From positions 1-64,000 of the forward strand of contig CADALE010000003.1 in assembly GCA_902788705.1 (NCBI GenBank): a DNA stretch of 64,000 nucleotides, read 5' to 3'. Below the pieces are notes generated by a model that searched no databases, was not told the DNA's origin, and saw nothing but the letters and a program-made list of their open reading frames with translations. Position numbers and translations under genes: made by a program. This document shows, piece by piece, positions 8,906 to 17,035 of this stretch. The DNA comes from an uncultured Coriobacteriaceae bacterium. Lineage in GTDB: Bacteria > Actinomycetota > Coriobacteriia > Coriobacteriales > Atopobiaceae. Positions within the stretch are counted from its first letter, which is position 1. Each line of letters opens with the position of its first letter.

Positions 8906-8933
8906 TTGTAGCCTACACCTGTTTGACTACAAT
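8906..8933 (+). promoter_or_regulatory. Sigma-A promoter of leuS
   Basis: TTGTAG (8906-8911) and TACAAT (8928-8933) with a 16-bp spacer, about 35 nt upstream of the leuS ATG. The leader is too short for a riboswitch. Confidence 0.65.
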
Positions 8934-8968
8934 TAGTCCGTTGTACCTGCGTCAAGGAGGGATTGTCC

Positions 8969-11521
8969 ATGGCAGACGAGAAGACCATCCCGGCATACGA
9001 TGCCGAGGCGATAGAGACCAAGTGGCAGAGGATCTGGGAGGACGAGCAGACCTTCCGTGCGCGCGACGACTCCGCACGCCCCAAGAAGTACGTGCTCGAG
9101 ATGTTCCCGTATCCCTCGGGCGACCTGCACATGGGCCACGCCCGCAACTACACCATCGGCGACGCCATGGCGCGCCAGGCCCGCATGAGGGGCTTCGAGG
9201 TGCTGCATCCCATGGGCTTCGACGCCTTCGGCCTGCCCGCCGAGAACGCGGCCATCAAGCACAACACGCAGGCCGGTGCCTGGACGCGCAAGAACATGGC
9301 CCAGGCAACCGCCACCATGAAGCGCATGGGCTTCTCGTACGATTACGACCGCCTGTTTGCCACGTGCGACCCCGAGTACTACAAGTGGGGCCAGTGGGCC
9401 TTCCTCAAGATGTGGGAGAAGGGCCTGGCCTATCGCGCCACCTCGCCCGTCAACTGGTGCCCCAGCTGCAACACGGTGCTGGCCAACGAGCAGGTGGTGG
9501 ACGGCAAGTGCTGGCGCTGCGGATCGGTGCCCGAGAAGCGCGAGCTCTCGCAGTGGTACCTCAAGATCACCGACTACGCGCAGGAGCTGCTTGACGACCT
9601 CGACCAGCTCACCGGCTGGCCTGAGAACGTGAAGGCCCAGCAGCGCAACTGGATCGGCCGCTCCGAGGGCGCCGAGATTGACTTCGCCCTTGCCGCCGAG
9701 GATGGCGTCACGCCCACCGACCGCCTCATCACCGTGTTCACCACGCGCCCCGACACGCTGTACGGCACCTCGTTCTTCCTGCTGCCGCCCGAGAGCGCGC
9801 TCGCGGCCGAGCTCGTGGCCGGCACCGAGTACGAGCCTGCCTTCCTCGAGATCAAGAAGAGCGTCGAGCACGTCTCGTCCGTCGACCGCCAGGGCTCCGA
9901 GCGCGAGAAGCATGGCGTGTTCTCGGGCCGCTACGTGGTGAACCCGCTTACCGGCAAGCCCATGCCCATCTGGATCGCCGACTACATCCTGCTGGACTAC
10001 GGCACCGGTGCCGTCATGGGCGTTCCCTGCGGCGACCAGCGCGACTTCGAGTTTGCCCGCAAGTACGGCCTGCCCATCCCGCCCATCATCGCCGAGAAGG
10101 ACGACCCCCTCTACGAGCAGCTCAAGGACGAGCGCGAGCTGGTGGTCACCGACGTCGATTGGGACCACGCCATGGCTGCCGAGGGCTACCTCATCCAGTC
10201 GGGCCCGTTCACCGGCATGCTGGGCGGCAAGCACAGCCCCGCCGTCGACGCCATCATCGACTACCTGGGCGAGCGTGGCATCGGCCGCAAGACGGTGCAG
10301 TTCCGCCTGCGCGACTGGCTCATCAGCCGCCAGCGCTACTGGGGCAACCCCATCCCCATGATCCACTGCGACTGCTGCGGCGACGTGCCCGTGCCCTACG
10401 AGGACCTGCCCGTCATGCTGCCCGAGAACCTCGACCTGGGCGCCGGCGAGACCCTTGCCGAGTACGCGCCGTTCTACGAGACCACGTGCCCCAAGTGCGG
10501 CAAGCCCGCCAAGCGCATCACCGACACCATGGACACCTTCACGTGCTCCAGCTGGTACTACCTGCGCTACTGCGACCCGCACAACGACCAGGAGCCCTTC
10601 TCCAAGGCGTCGGTCGACCACTGGATGGGCGTCGACAACTACATCGGTGGCATCGAACATGCCATCCTGCACCTGCTGTACTCGCGCTTCTGGACCAAGG
10701 TCATGCGCGACCTGGGCATGATCGACCTCGACGAGCCGTTCATCAACCTGCTGTGCCAGGGCATGGTGAAGGACGCCCACGGCAACACCATGAGCAAGTC
10801 CAAGGGCAACGTGGTGCCGCCCTCCAGCGTCATCGATCCCTACGGTGCCGACACCATGCGCCTCGCCATCCTCTTCATCGCCCCGTCCGAGAAGGACTTC
10901 AACTGGGACGAGGAGGTCGTGGCTGGTGCCAACCGCTTCATCAAGCGTGCCTGGCGCACCGTGTGGGGCCTGGCCAACAGCGCCGACGGCAAGGCCGAGC
11001 TGGACGTCGCGTCGCTTGACGCCGCCTCCGCCGAGCTGTGGCGCCGCCTCAACGAGATGGGCCTGAAGTGCACGGCCGACTTCGACCGCTACCAGTTCAA
11101 CACCGCCATCTCCGCGGTGATGGAGCTGGTGAACGACGCCAGCAAGTACCTGGTTGACGTTCCTGCTAACCAGCGCGATGCCGCTCTGTGCTGGCGCGTG
11201 GCGCATGACATCGTGGCCATGCTCAGCCCCATCTGCCCGCACTGGGGCGAGGAGCTGTTCCACGAGGCGCTGGGCCAGCAGGGCTCGCTGTACGACGAGC
11301 CGTGGCCTGCCTTTAGCGCCGAGGACGCCAAGAGCCACACGGTCGAGATTGCCGTGCAGGTGAAGGGCAAGGTGCGCGCCCGCATCAACGTGCAGGCCGA
11401 TGCGCCGCAGGCAGACGTCGAGGCCGCCGCACGAGAGGCCGTTGCCTCGTGGCTGGAGGGCAAGTCGGTCAAGAAGGTCATCTACGTGCCGGGCAAGCTG
11501 GTCAACATCGTCGCCGTGTAG
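8969..11521 (+). CDS. leuS: Leucyl-tRNA synthetase
   Basis: Charges tRNA-Leu in the cytoplasm, 850 aa, class I. The HIGH motif appears as HMGH in [14 protein letters not shown], and the signature loop as MSKSKGNVV. The CP1 editing domain has TTRPDTLYG, and a zinc-type CPSCN...CWRC pair lies near residue 165. The C-terminal domain ends KLVNIVAV, as is usual for bacterial LeuRS. ATG 8969 is used because AAGGAGG (8954-8960) is 8 nt upstream; the in-frame TTG 8963 is too close. It is a monocistronic unit with its own promoter and terminator. Confidence 0.97.
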   Translation: MADEKTIPAYDAEAIETKWQRIWEDEQTFRARDDSARPKKYVLEMFPYPSGDLHMGHARNYTIGDAMARQARMRGFEVLHPMGFDAFGLPAENAAIKHNTQAGAWTRKNMAQATATMKRMGFSYDYDRLFATCDPEYYKWGQWAFLKMWEKGLAYRATSPVNWCPSCNTVLANEQVVDGKCWRCGSVPEKRELSQWYLKITDYAQELLDDLDQLTGWPENVKAQQRNWIGRSEGAEIDFALAAEDGVTPTDRLITVFTTRPDTLYGTSFFLLPPESALAAELVAGTEYEPAFLEIKKSVEHVSSVDRQGSEREKHGVFSGRYVVNPLTGKPMPIWIADYILLDYGTGAVMGVPCGDQRDFEFARKYGLPIPPIIAEKDDPLYEQLKDERELVVTDVDWDHAMAAEGYLIQSGPFTGMLGGKHSPAVDAIIDYLGERGIGRKTVQFRLRDWLISRQRYWGNPIPMIHCDCCGDVPVPYEDLPVMLPENLDLGAGETLAEYAPFYETTCPKCGKPAKRITDTMDTFTCSSWYYLRYCDPHNDQEPFSKASVDHWMGVDNYIGGIEHAILHLLYSRFWTKVMRDLGMIDLDEPFINLLCQGMVKDAHGNTMSKSKGNVVPPSSVIDPYGADTMRLAILFIAPSEKDFNWDEEVVAGANRFIKRAWRTVWGLANSADGKAELDVASLDAASAELWRRLNEMGLKCTADFDRYQFNTAISAVMELVNDASKYLVDVPANQRDAALCWRVAHDIVAMLSPICPHWGEELFHEALGQQGSLYDEPWPAFSAEDAKSHTVEIAVQVKGKVRARINVQADAPQADVEAAAREAVASWLEGKSVKKVIYVPGKLVNIVAV

Positions 11522-11547
11522 GTCACGCCTCGGACAATGACGTAAGT

Positions 11548-11590
11548 GAAGGTGCCCCGTCACGCCCTTAGGCTGTGGCGGGGCACCTTC
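11548..11590 (+). terminator. Terminator of leuS
   Basis: GAAGGTGCCCCG (11548-11559) pairs with CGGGGCACCTTC (11579-11590) in a perfect 12-bp stem with a 19-nt loop. The T-run is weak. The remaining gap to pfkA (11591-11771) holds no other gene. Confidence 0.75.
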
Positions 11591-11675
11591 CGGTGGTCGC
11601 GGTCACTGCGGTGCGCCCGTCAGGAGCGGGCATCGCTCGTCCGCACGAGATTTCGCACGCTCGCCCATTCGTAAC

Positions 11676-11695
11676 GTGATGAAAACGTTAATCAC
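11676..11695 (+). promoter_or_regulatory. Candidate operator upstream of pfkA
   Basis: GTGAT (11676-11680) and ATCAC (11691-11695) flank an AACGTT core, giving an imperfect dyad that resembles LacI/CcpA-class sites (TGAAAACGTT...). It lies about 75 nt upstream of the pfkA start. Weak evidence; no -35/-10 pair was identified with confidence. Confidence 0.3.
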
Positions 11696-11771
11696 CTACC
11701 CGTTGTGCGAGAATCACACCCATCTGTGGGTTGCCCATTGGGCGATGCATCTTGGACGAGAGGAAGACACC

Positions 11772-12842
11772 ATGCTGAGAGTTGGTATGCTCACGAGCGG
11801 CGGCGACTGCCAGGCGCTCAACGCCGCGCTGCGCGGCGTTGCCAAGACCTTGTACGCGGCGAGGGACGACGTCGAGATCTACGGCTTCCTGAATGGCTAT
11901 CAGGGCATGATCTACGGCAAGTACAAGCGTCTCTCCCCGTCAGACTTCTCTGGCATCCTCACCCGCGGCGGCACCATGCTTGGCACCAGCCGCACCCCGT
12001 TCAAGGAGCTGGACATCCCCACGGCCGACGGCATCCAGAAGGTGCCGGCCATGAAGCAGAGCTACCGCGAGCTGCAGCTTGACGCACTCGTGATGGGCGG
12101 CGGCAACGGCTCCACCAAGACGGCCAACCGCCTGTACGAGGAGGGCCTGAACGTCATCGCCCTGCCCAAGACCATCGACAACGACACGTGGGGCACCGAC
12201 TACACCTTCGGCTTCGACTCGGCCATCGAGATTGCCACCAAGTGCATCGACGACATCCACACCACCGCCAGTTCGCACGGCCGCGTGTTCGTGATCGAGA
12301 TCATGGGTCACAAGGTTGGCTGGATTCCGCTGTATGCCGGCGTCGCCGGTGGCGCCGACGTCATCCTGCTGCCCGAGATCCCCTACGACCTTGACAACGT
12401 GATCCGCACCATCGAGGAGCGCGACGCTAGCGGCCATCGCTTCACCATCATCGCCGCTGCCGAGGGCGCCATCACCAAGGAGCAGGCGGCCATGAAGAAG
12501 AAGGACCTCAAGGCCCTCCTGGCCCAGCGCAAGGGCTCCGTGGTGTACGAGATCGCCGAGGAGATCTATGCCCGCACCGGCCGCGAGATCCGCGTGGCCA
12601 TCCCCGGCCACACCCAGCGTGGCGGCCAGCCGTGCGCCCGCGACCGCGTGTTCGCCACGCAGGTGGGCGTCGAGGCGGCCAAGGGCATCCTTGAGGGCGA
12701 GTACGGCTTCATGGTGGCCGACAAGGGCCGCCAGATCGTGCGTGTCCCGATGAGCGAGGTTGCCGGCAAGCTGAAGTACCTCGACCCCGAGTGCCAGCTC
12801 ATCCAGCAGGCCCGCCTCATGGGCATCAGCTTCGGCGACTAG
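11772..12842 (+). CDS. pfkA: 6-phosphofructokinase (group III-like)
   Basis: Phosphorylates fructose 6-phosphate to the 1,6-bisphosphate in glycolysis; 356 aa. Motifs are SGGDCQALNAALRG at the N-terminus, GGNGS at residues 110-114, PKTIDND with Lys133, and the sugar-phosphate motif GHTQRGG. In the family, Gly at the position of Gly113 goes with ATP use, while Lys at the position of Lys133 is found in PPi-linked and group III enzymes, so phosphoryl donor choice is not certain. Asn112 replaces the usual Mg-binding Asp of GGDGS. Upstream in-frame codons exist, but ATG 11772, preceded by GAGAGGAAG, is the credible start. Confidence 0.92.
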   Translation: MLRVGMLTSGGDCQALNAALRGVAKTLYAARDDVEIYGFLNGYQGMIYGKYKRLSPSDFSGILTRGGTMLGTSRTPFKELDIPTADGIQKVPAMKQSYRELQLDALVMGGGNGSTKTANRLYEEGLNVIALPKTIDNDTWGTDYTFGFDSAIEIATKCIDDIHTTASSHGRVFVIEIMGHKVGWIPLYAGVAGGADVILLPEIPYDLDNVIRTIEERDASGHRFTIIAAAEGAITKEQAAMKKKDLKALLAQRKGSVVYEIAEEIYARTGREIRVAIPGHTQRGGQPCARDRVFATQVGVEAAKGILEGEYGFMVADKGRQIVRVPMSEVAGKLKYLDPECQLIQQARLMGISFGD

Positions 12843-12881
12843 GCCCTCAGCCTCGTCCCGGAGCCAACGGACGGATACCTC

Positions 12882-12915
12882 GGAGCCCCCGCACCCTCGT
12901 GCGGGGGCTCCTGTG
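12882..12915 (+). terminator. Terminator of pfkA
   Basis: GGAGCCCCCGCAC (12882-12894) and GTGCGGGGGCTCC (12899-12911) form a perfect 13-bp stem with loop CCTC, followed by a short T/G-rich tract. Confidence 0.85.
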
Positions 12916-12962
12916 TGTTCGGTACCCATCGGCCCCTAGCGGTCCGAAACGCACAGCGCTGC

Positions 12963-12971
12963 TGGTATCAT
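12963..12971 (+). promoter_or_regulatory. Extended -10 promoter of the first GH32 gene
   Basis: TGG followed by TATCAT, about 40 nt upstream of the ATG at 13012. No clear -35 box is present, as with several other promoters in this window. Confidence 0.45.
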
Positions 12972-13011
12972 GGTGTTGTCTCGTATCGCTCACCTCAAAA
13001 GGAGTGCACAC

Positions 13012-14463
13012 ATGGCAAATCCGCTTGCGCAAGACCTGGATGCCCTGCGACAGGCAATCGAGAAGACTGCCGACCTTGGGCCCTACGCTCAGTCGTTCCA
13101 CCTCACGCCGCCGGTGGGCTGGCTCAACGACCCCAACGGCCTCAGTCAGCTGGGCGACACCTACCACGCCTACTTCCAGTACTCACCCTTCAATCCCGAG
13201 GGCGGCGTCAAGATGTGGGGCCACTCCACCAGCTCCGACATGGTGCGGTGGACCTACGAGGGCACGGCCCTCTATCCCGACCAGCCCTTCGACGTGGGCG
13301 GCGTGTACTCGGGCAGCGCCTTCATCGAGGACGGCACCATGCACGTCTTCTATACGGGCAACGTCAAGCTTGAGGACGCCGACGGCTACGACTACGTCAA
13401 CTCCGGCCGCGAGGCCAACACCGTGCACGTGGAGAGCGGCGATGGCGCCAACTTCGGCCCCAAGAGGCCGGTCCTGCGCAACGAGGACTATCCCGACGAC
13501 GACACCGAGCACGTGCGCGACCCCAAGGTGTGGCGCGAGGGCGACGCCTACTACATGGTGCAAGGCGCGCGAAAGAAGGACGACACGGGCGAGGTGCTGC
13601 TGTTCATCTCGCACGACCTCGAGAACTGGCAGCTGGTCAACCGCATCACCTCCGACGAGCCGTTTGGCTACATGTGGGAATGCCCCGACTACTTCGAGGT
13701 GGCAGACAGCCCCCGTGACGGCGTGGTCAAGGTGCTGTCTGTGTCGCCCCAGGGCCTGCGAGGGGAGGACTGGGACCGTCGCAACGTGTACCAGTCGGGC
13801 TACTTCGTGCTGCAGGGCGACGTGCAGGGGCAGTGCCATCTGCAGCCCTTCGCACTGTGGGACGCGGGCTTCGACTTCTATGCCCCGCAGACGTTCCGCA
13901 CCGACGACGGGCGTCGCGTGCTCATCGGGTGGATGGGCATGCCTGACGAGAAGACCTACACCAACCTCACCGTCAAGGATGGCTGGCAGCATTGCTTCAC
14001 CGTGCCGCGCGAGGTGACGGCCCGGTGGGGGCGCGTGCTGCAGTGGCCGGTGCGCGAGCTGGCTTCCTATCGCGGCGCGCTGCACCGAGGCTTTGAGGAC
14101 CTCGAGGTAGGGGACACGAGGTGCTTCGACCTCATGGTGTACGGCAAGCTGCCCCTCCAGTCGCTGGACGTGACCATCGCCGACGAGCTGCACCTCACAT
14201 GGGATGGCTCCCGCTTCGAGATGTGCTTCTCCGACACCGACAAGCAGGCCGTAGGCGCTGGCCGCGTGTCGCGCTTCGAGCCGCTCGACGAGCTGCGCAA
14301 CCTGCGCGTGGTGGGTGACGTCAGCTCGGTAGAGGTGTTCGTGAACGACGGCGAGCTTTCGTTCTCGACGCGCTACTACCCCAAGTCGTATGGCACGAAG
14401 GTAAGCGCGCCAGGCTGCGACGTGCGCCTGTGGGACCTCTGCTTTGACGAGCAGGAGGCCTAG
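13012..14463 (+). CDS. GH32 beta-fructosidase (sucrose/sucrose-6-phosphate hydrolase type)
   Basis: Hydrolyses terminal beta-fructosyl linkages. 483 aa with no signal peptide, so it is probably cytoplasmic. The five-bladed propeller carries WLNDPNG near residue 40 (Asp nucleophile), the transition-state RDPKV motif, and the general acid in MWECPD. A C-terminal beta-sandwich ends with the SSVEVFVNDGE segment typical of GH32. AAAAGGAG lies 8 nt upstream of ATG 13012. It is followed closely by the NUDIX gene. Substrate (sucrose-6-P, sucrose, fructo-oligosaccharide) cannot be told from sequence; no PTS or ABC sugar importer is adjacent. Confidence 0.9.
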   Translation: MANPLAQDLDALRQAIEKTADLGPYAQSFHLTPPVGWLNDPNGLSQLGDTYHAYFQYSPFNPEGGVKMWGHSTSSDMVRWTYEGTALYPDQPFDVGGVYSGSAFIEDGTMHVFYTGNVKLEDADGYDYVNSGREANTVHVESGDGANFGPKRPVLRNEDYPDDDTEHVRDPKVWREGDAYYMVQGARKKDDTGEVLLFISHDLENWQLVNRITSDEPFGYMWECPDYFEVADSPRDGVVKVLSVSPQGLRGEDWDRRNVYQSGYFVLQGDVQGQCHLQPFALWDAGFDFYAPQTFRTDDGRRVLIGWMGMPDEKTYTNLTVKDGWQHCFTVPREVTARWGRVLQWPVRELASYRGALHRGFEDLEVGDTRCFDLMVYGKLPLQSLDVTIADELHLTWDGSRFEMCFSDTDKQAVGAGRVSRFEPLDELRNLRVVGDVSSVEVFVNDGELSFSTRYYPKSYGTKVSAPGCDVRLWDLCFDEQEA

Positions 14464-14493
14464 GGCGTGCCGCGCACGGAGGGAGAGAAGAGC

Positions 14494-15081
14494 ATGCCCC
14501 AACGCGACCTCTTTGAGGCTCACTTCGAGCCGTACGAGTACCGCGTGGACCACACCGTGGACTGCCGTCGCTACCAGATCGAGTACGGCTCGCTGGTGAC
14601 GCCGGCAGGGGAGACGCCCTACACCATTGCCCGCATGCGCTCGTTCGTGTGCGTGCTGGCTGTGGTGCCTGGCACGGACGGCGACGAGCCGCGCGTGGCC
14701 CTGGTGCTGCAGTACCGCTACGCGCCCGACTGCTGGCAGCTCGAGCTGCCAGCGGGCGGCATCGAGGCGGGGGAGACCCCGCTCGAGGCGGCGGAGCGCG
14801 AGCTGCGCGAGGAGTGCGGCCTCGTGCCGGACGAGGTGGTTGACCTGGGCGTCGTTTGGCCCTCGGCAGGCTCGCTCGACGAGGGCGCCTATCTGGTGGC
14901 CATGCGCTGCAAGGCCGAGCGCCTGCCGCTGGAGCTTGACCCGGGCGAGCAGCTCGAGGTCCTCTTTGCTACGCGCTCCGAGCTTGAGGAGGTTCTCGCA
15001 AACGGCCGCTTTGGCCAGGCGGCGGGCTACGTCGCGTGGATGCGCGCCCAGGCGCGCGGCCTTACAGACGCCTGGCTGTAA
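14494..15081 (+). CDS. NUDIX hydrolase (ADP-ribose pyrophosphatase-like)
   Basis: 195 aa. The NUDIX box is complete: GGIEAGETPLEAAERE followed by LREECGLV, holding the metal-binding REXXEE glutamates. The preceding LELPAGGIE context is that of ADP-ribose/nucleotide-sugar pyrophosphatases. ATG 14494 has GGAGGG upstream; GTG 14467, only 3 nt after the GH32 stop, is a less likely start. It is cotranscribed with the fructosidase. Household NDP-sugar clearance is a plausible role; the substrate is not determined by sequence. Confidence 0.85.
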   Translation: MPQRDLFEAHFEPYEYRVDHTVDCRRYQIEYGSLVTPAGETPYTIARMRSFVCVLAVVPGTDGDEPRVALVLQYRYAPDCWQLELPAGGIEAGETPLEAAERELREECGLVPDEVVDLGVVWPSAGSLDEGAYLVAMRCKAERLPLELDPGEQLEVLFATRSELEEVLANGRFGQAAGYVAWMRAQARGLTDAWL

Positions 15082-15083
15082 AC

Positions 15084-15156
15084 CGTTCCAAAGGGGAGTA
15101 TCCCCTACGGAACGGGCAGTCTGCCCGTTCCGTAGGGGATACTCCCCTTTGGAACG
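15084..15156. repeat. 73-bp perfect palindrome
   Basis: The 36-bp arms 15084-15119 and 15121-15156 are exact inverted copies around a single central T at 15120. Each arm is itself an imperfect hairpin: CGTTCC(84-89)...GGAACG(109-114) around GGGG...CCCC. It lies between two convergent genes, just upstream of a separate ordinary terminator, so termination alone does not explain it. Confidence 0.95.
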
Positions 15157-15168
15157 CTCCCAGTAAAG

Positions 15169-15207
15169 AAAGAGCCACCCTAGGGAGTAATCCTAGGGTG
15201 GCTCTTT
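15169..15207. terminator. Bidirectional terminator between NUDIX and second GH32 gene
   Basis: AAAGAGCCACCCTAGG (15169-15184) pairs perfectly over 16 bp with 15192-15207 around a 7-nt loop. The A/T ends of the stem serve as U-tract sources in both directions. Confidence 0.85.
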
Positions 15208-15225
15208 ACGCTACGTACGTGCTGC

Positions 15226-16773
15226 CTATGCGATGTTCTGGAACACGAAGCCGTGCTGGTTCCAGGCGTGGTGCTCGCCCTTGAGGGTGGAGGTTACTGC
15301 CAGGTTCTTGATGTCCAGCGGGAACCAGCGGGTGGTCATGGTGGCCTCGCCGCCGTTCACGAAGATCTCGACGACGGAGGTGTCAACCATGATGCGCAGG
15401 CTCTCGACCTTGCCGGCAGACAGGTTGGAGAGGAGCAGGCGACGCACGCTGCGGTAGCGGCCCGCGTGGCTGTGGAACACGAGCTCGGCGTCGTGGTCGT
15501 TGATCACGAACTCGAGGTCGCCGTTCAGCATGACATGGCCCTTGCCCTCGATGTCGTCGATGGTGATGTCGCCGATGCCGCCCAGGCGGGCACCGATGGC
15601 GCCTTCCATGCTGAACTTGTTGTAGGTTGAGGAGCCCATGTAGCCGGTGGCGCCGTCGGCGGCCTCTGCAGACCACGCGACCTCGTCCTCGCGCAGGCTG
15701 TCCATCTCGGCGACCGGCCACTGGCAGATCCTGCCGGCGTCGTTGAGCGTCAGCTCGCGCGGCATGGTAAGGGTGTGGCCCCACTCGGGGGTGGTGGGCA
15801 CGTCATACTCGAACTCCATGTCGGCGACGCCGGCCCACGCGATGAGGATCTTGCGGCCAAGCTCGTCCTCGAACACCTGGCATGCGTAGAAGTCGAAGCC
15901 ATAGTCCAGCTCGACGAAGGTGTCGGCGTCCACGCAGGCGTAGGGCTGGCTGCCGTCCATCTTGCCGGGGTCCTGGCTCAGCAGGTCGATGACCTTGCCG
16001 TCAATGGGGAAGTAGCCGGAGTTGTGGATGGTCTGGAAGCGGTACTGCGTCTTGGGCACGCCCTGCGGGCACACGAACATGAACTCCTTGTCGCCGAACT
16101 TCGCGACGCTCGGGCACTCCCACATGTAGCCGAAGGGGCCGTCGCCGGTGTTGGTGGCGCTGCCGGCCATCTCCCACTTGATGCCGTCGTCGGAGGTGTA
16201 CAGCAGGGCGCAGCCGTGGCTTTGCATGGTGCGGCAGCCCAGCAGCATCCACCACTTGTCGTCCTGGCGCCACACCTTGGGGTCGCGCACGTGGTTGGAG
16301 GCGTAGGCGGGGTACTGGTCGTTGCACAGCACAGGACGCTTCTCGCCCAGCGTGATGTGGCACTTGTCGCCATCGTCGGTGGCAACCACCAGCGTCTCGT
16401 TTGCCTTGCGGCCGCTGAAGTCGAAGTCATAGCCGTCGGCGCGGGTGCCCATGAGCTCGTTGCCGGTGTAGTACAGCCACAGCTCGTCGCCCACCACGAT
16501 GCCCGAGCCCGAGTAGCTGCCGTTCTTGTCGGTCTGCACGCTGGGCATGATGGCGCCGCCATGCCAGTACCAGGTGGTGAGGTCGGGGCTGGACCAGTGG
16601 CCCCAGCCATGGCCGGCCTCGCGCGGCCAGCGCGGCTCGTACTGATGGAAGATGTGGTAGACGCCCTTGAAGTGGCTGAGGCCGTTGGGGTCGGTGAGGT
16701 TGCCGTCAGGCATCTGCAGGTGGTAGCGAAGGCGCCAGTTATGGCTTGGGTCCAGCTTGTAGAGCATCGTCAT
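15226..16773 (-). CDS. GH32 beta-fructosidase (second, divergent paralogue)
   Basis: 515 aa, no signal peptide. It has NLTDPNG (nucleophile Asp), SYSGSG, RDPKV and MWECPS (acid/base Glu), and a C-terminal beta-sandwich with VDTSVVEIFVNGGE. It differs clearly from the GH32 enzyme encoded at 13.0-14.5 kb (different N-terminus and HQYEPRWPREAG loop), so the two probably handle different fructosides. ATG 16773 has AAGGGA upstream; a longer open frame continues upstream but lacks a better start. It is monocistronic on the minus strand with a LacI-type operator candidate in front. Confidence 0.9.
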   Translation of the reverse strand: MTMLYKLDPSHNWRLRYHLQMPDGNLTDPNGLSHFKGVYHIFHQYEPRWPREAGHGWGHWSSPDLTTWYWHGGAIMPSVQTDKNGSYSGSGIVVGDELWLYYTGNELMGTRADGYDFDFSGRKANETLVVATDDGDKCHITLGEKRPVLCNDQYPAYASNHVRDPKVWRQDDKWWMLLGCRTMQSHGCALLYTSDDGIKWEMAGSATNTGDGPFGYMWECPSVAKFGDKEFMFVCPQGVPKTQYRFQTIHNSGYFPIDGKVIDLLSQDPGKMDGSQPYACVDADTFVELDYGFDFYACQVFEDELGRKILIAWAGVADMEFEYDVPTTPEWGHTLTMPRELTLNDAGRICQWPVAEMDSLREDEVAWSAEAADGATGYMGSSTYNKFSMEGAIGARLGGIGDITIDDIEGKGHVMLNGDLEFVINDHDAELVFHSHAGRYRSVRRLLLSNLSAGKVESLRIMVDTSVVEIFVNGGEATMTTRWFPLDIKNLAVTSTLKGEHHAWNQHGFVFQNIA

Positions 16774-16817
16774 GTGGGGGTCCCTTCTCCCGGTCTGTCC
16801 ATGCGCGATGGCGCATG

Positions 16818-16831
16818 TGAGAACGATTCCA
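16818..16831 (-). promoter_or_regulatory. Candidate LacI-family operator of second GH32 gene
   Basis: TGAGAACGATTCCA is a CG-centred near-palindrome of the type bound by LacI/ScrR-like sugar repressors. It lies about 45 nt upstream of the GH32 start codon. No regulator gene is present in the window. Confidence 0.35.
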
Positions 16832-17035
16832 TAGTAGACCCTTCGTGCCGCTTTGGCAGACTGATTGGCAAGCCGTTCGATGAGCTGCGCCTTTCCTGCC
16901 GTAGGCGGGGATGGGGTGGTCGGCGGCGGGTGGCCTCGCCTTGCCCGCGCCTGCCCGCAGGCCATGCTTTGGCAACCCCGTGAACCCGCCTGCGCTATCC
17001 TTCTGCCGTGGGGCTGTGCAAGGAGGTGGCGCCAG

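Noticed and set aside
8933-11563. 876-codon minus-strand open frame opposite leuS
   Set aside because: Shadow of leuS; composition typical of antisense of GC-rich genes and no ribosome binding site.
15084-15156. Simple intrinsic terminator
   Set aside because: No T-tract and a separate complete terminator lies 13 bp further on; too long and perfect for the usual terminator.
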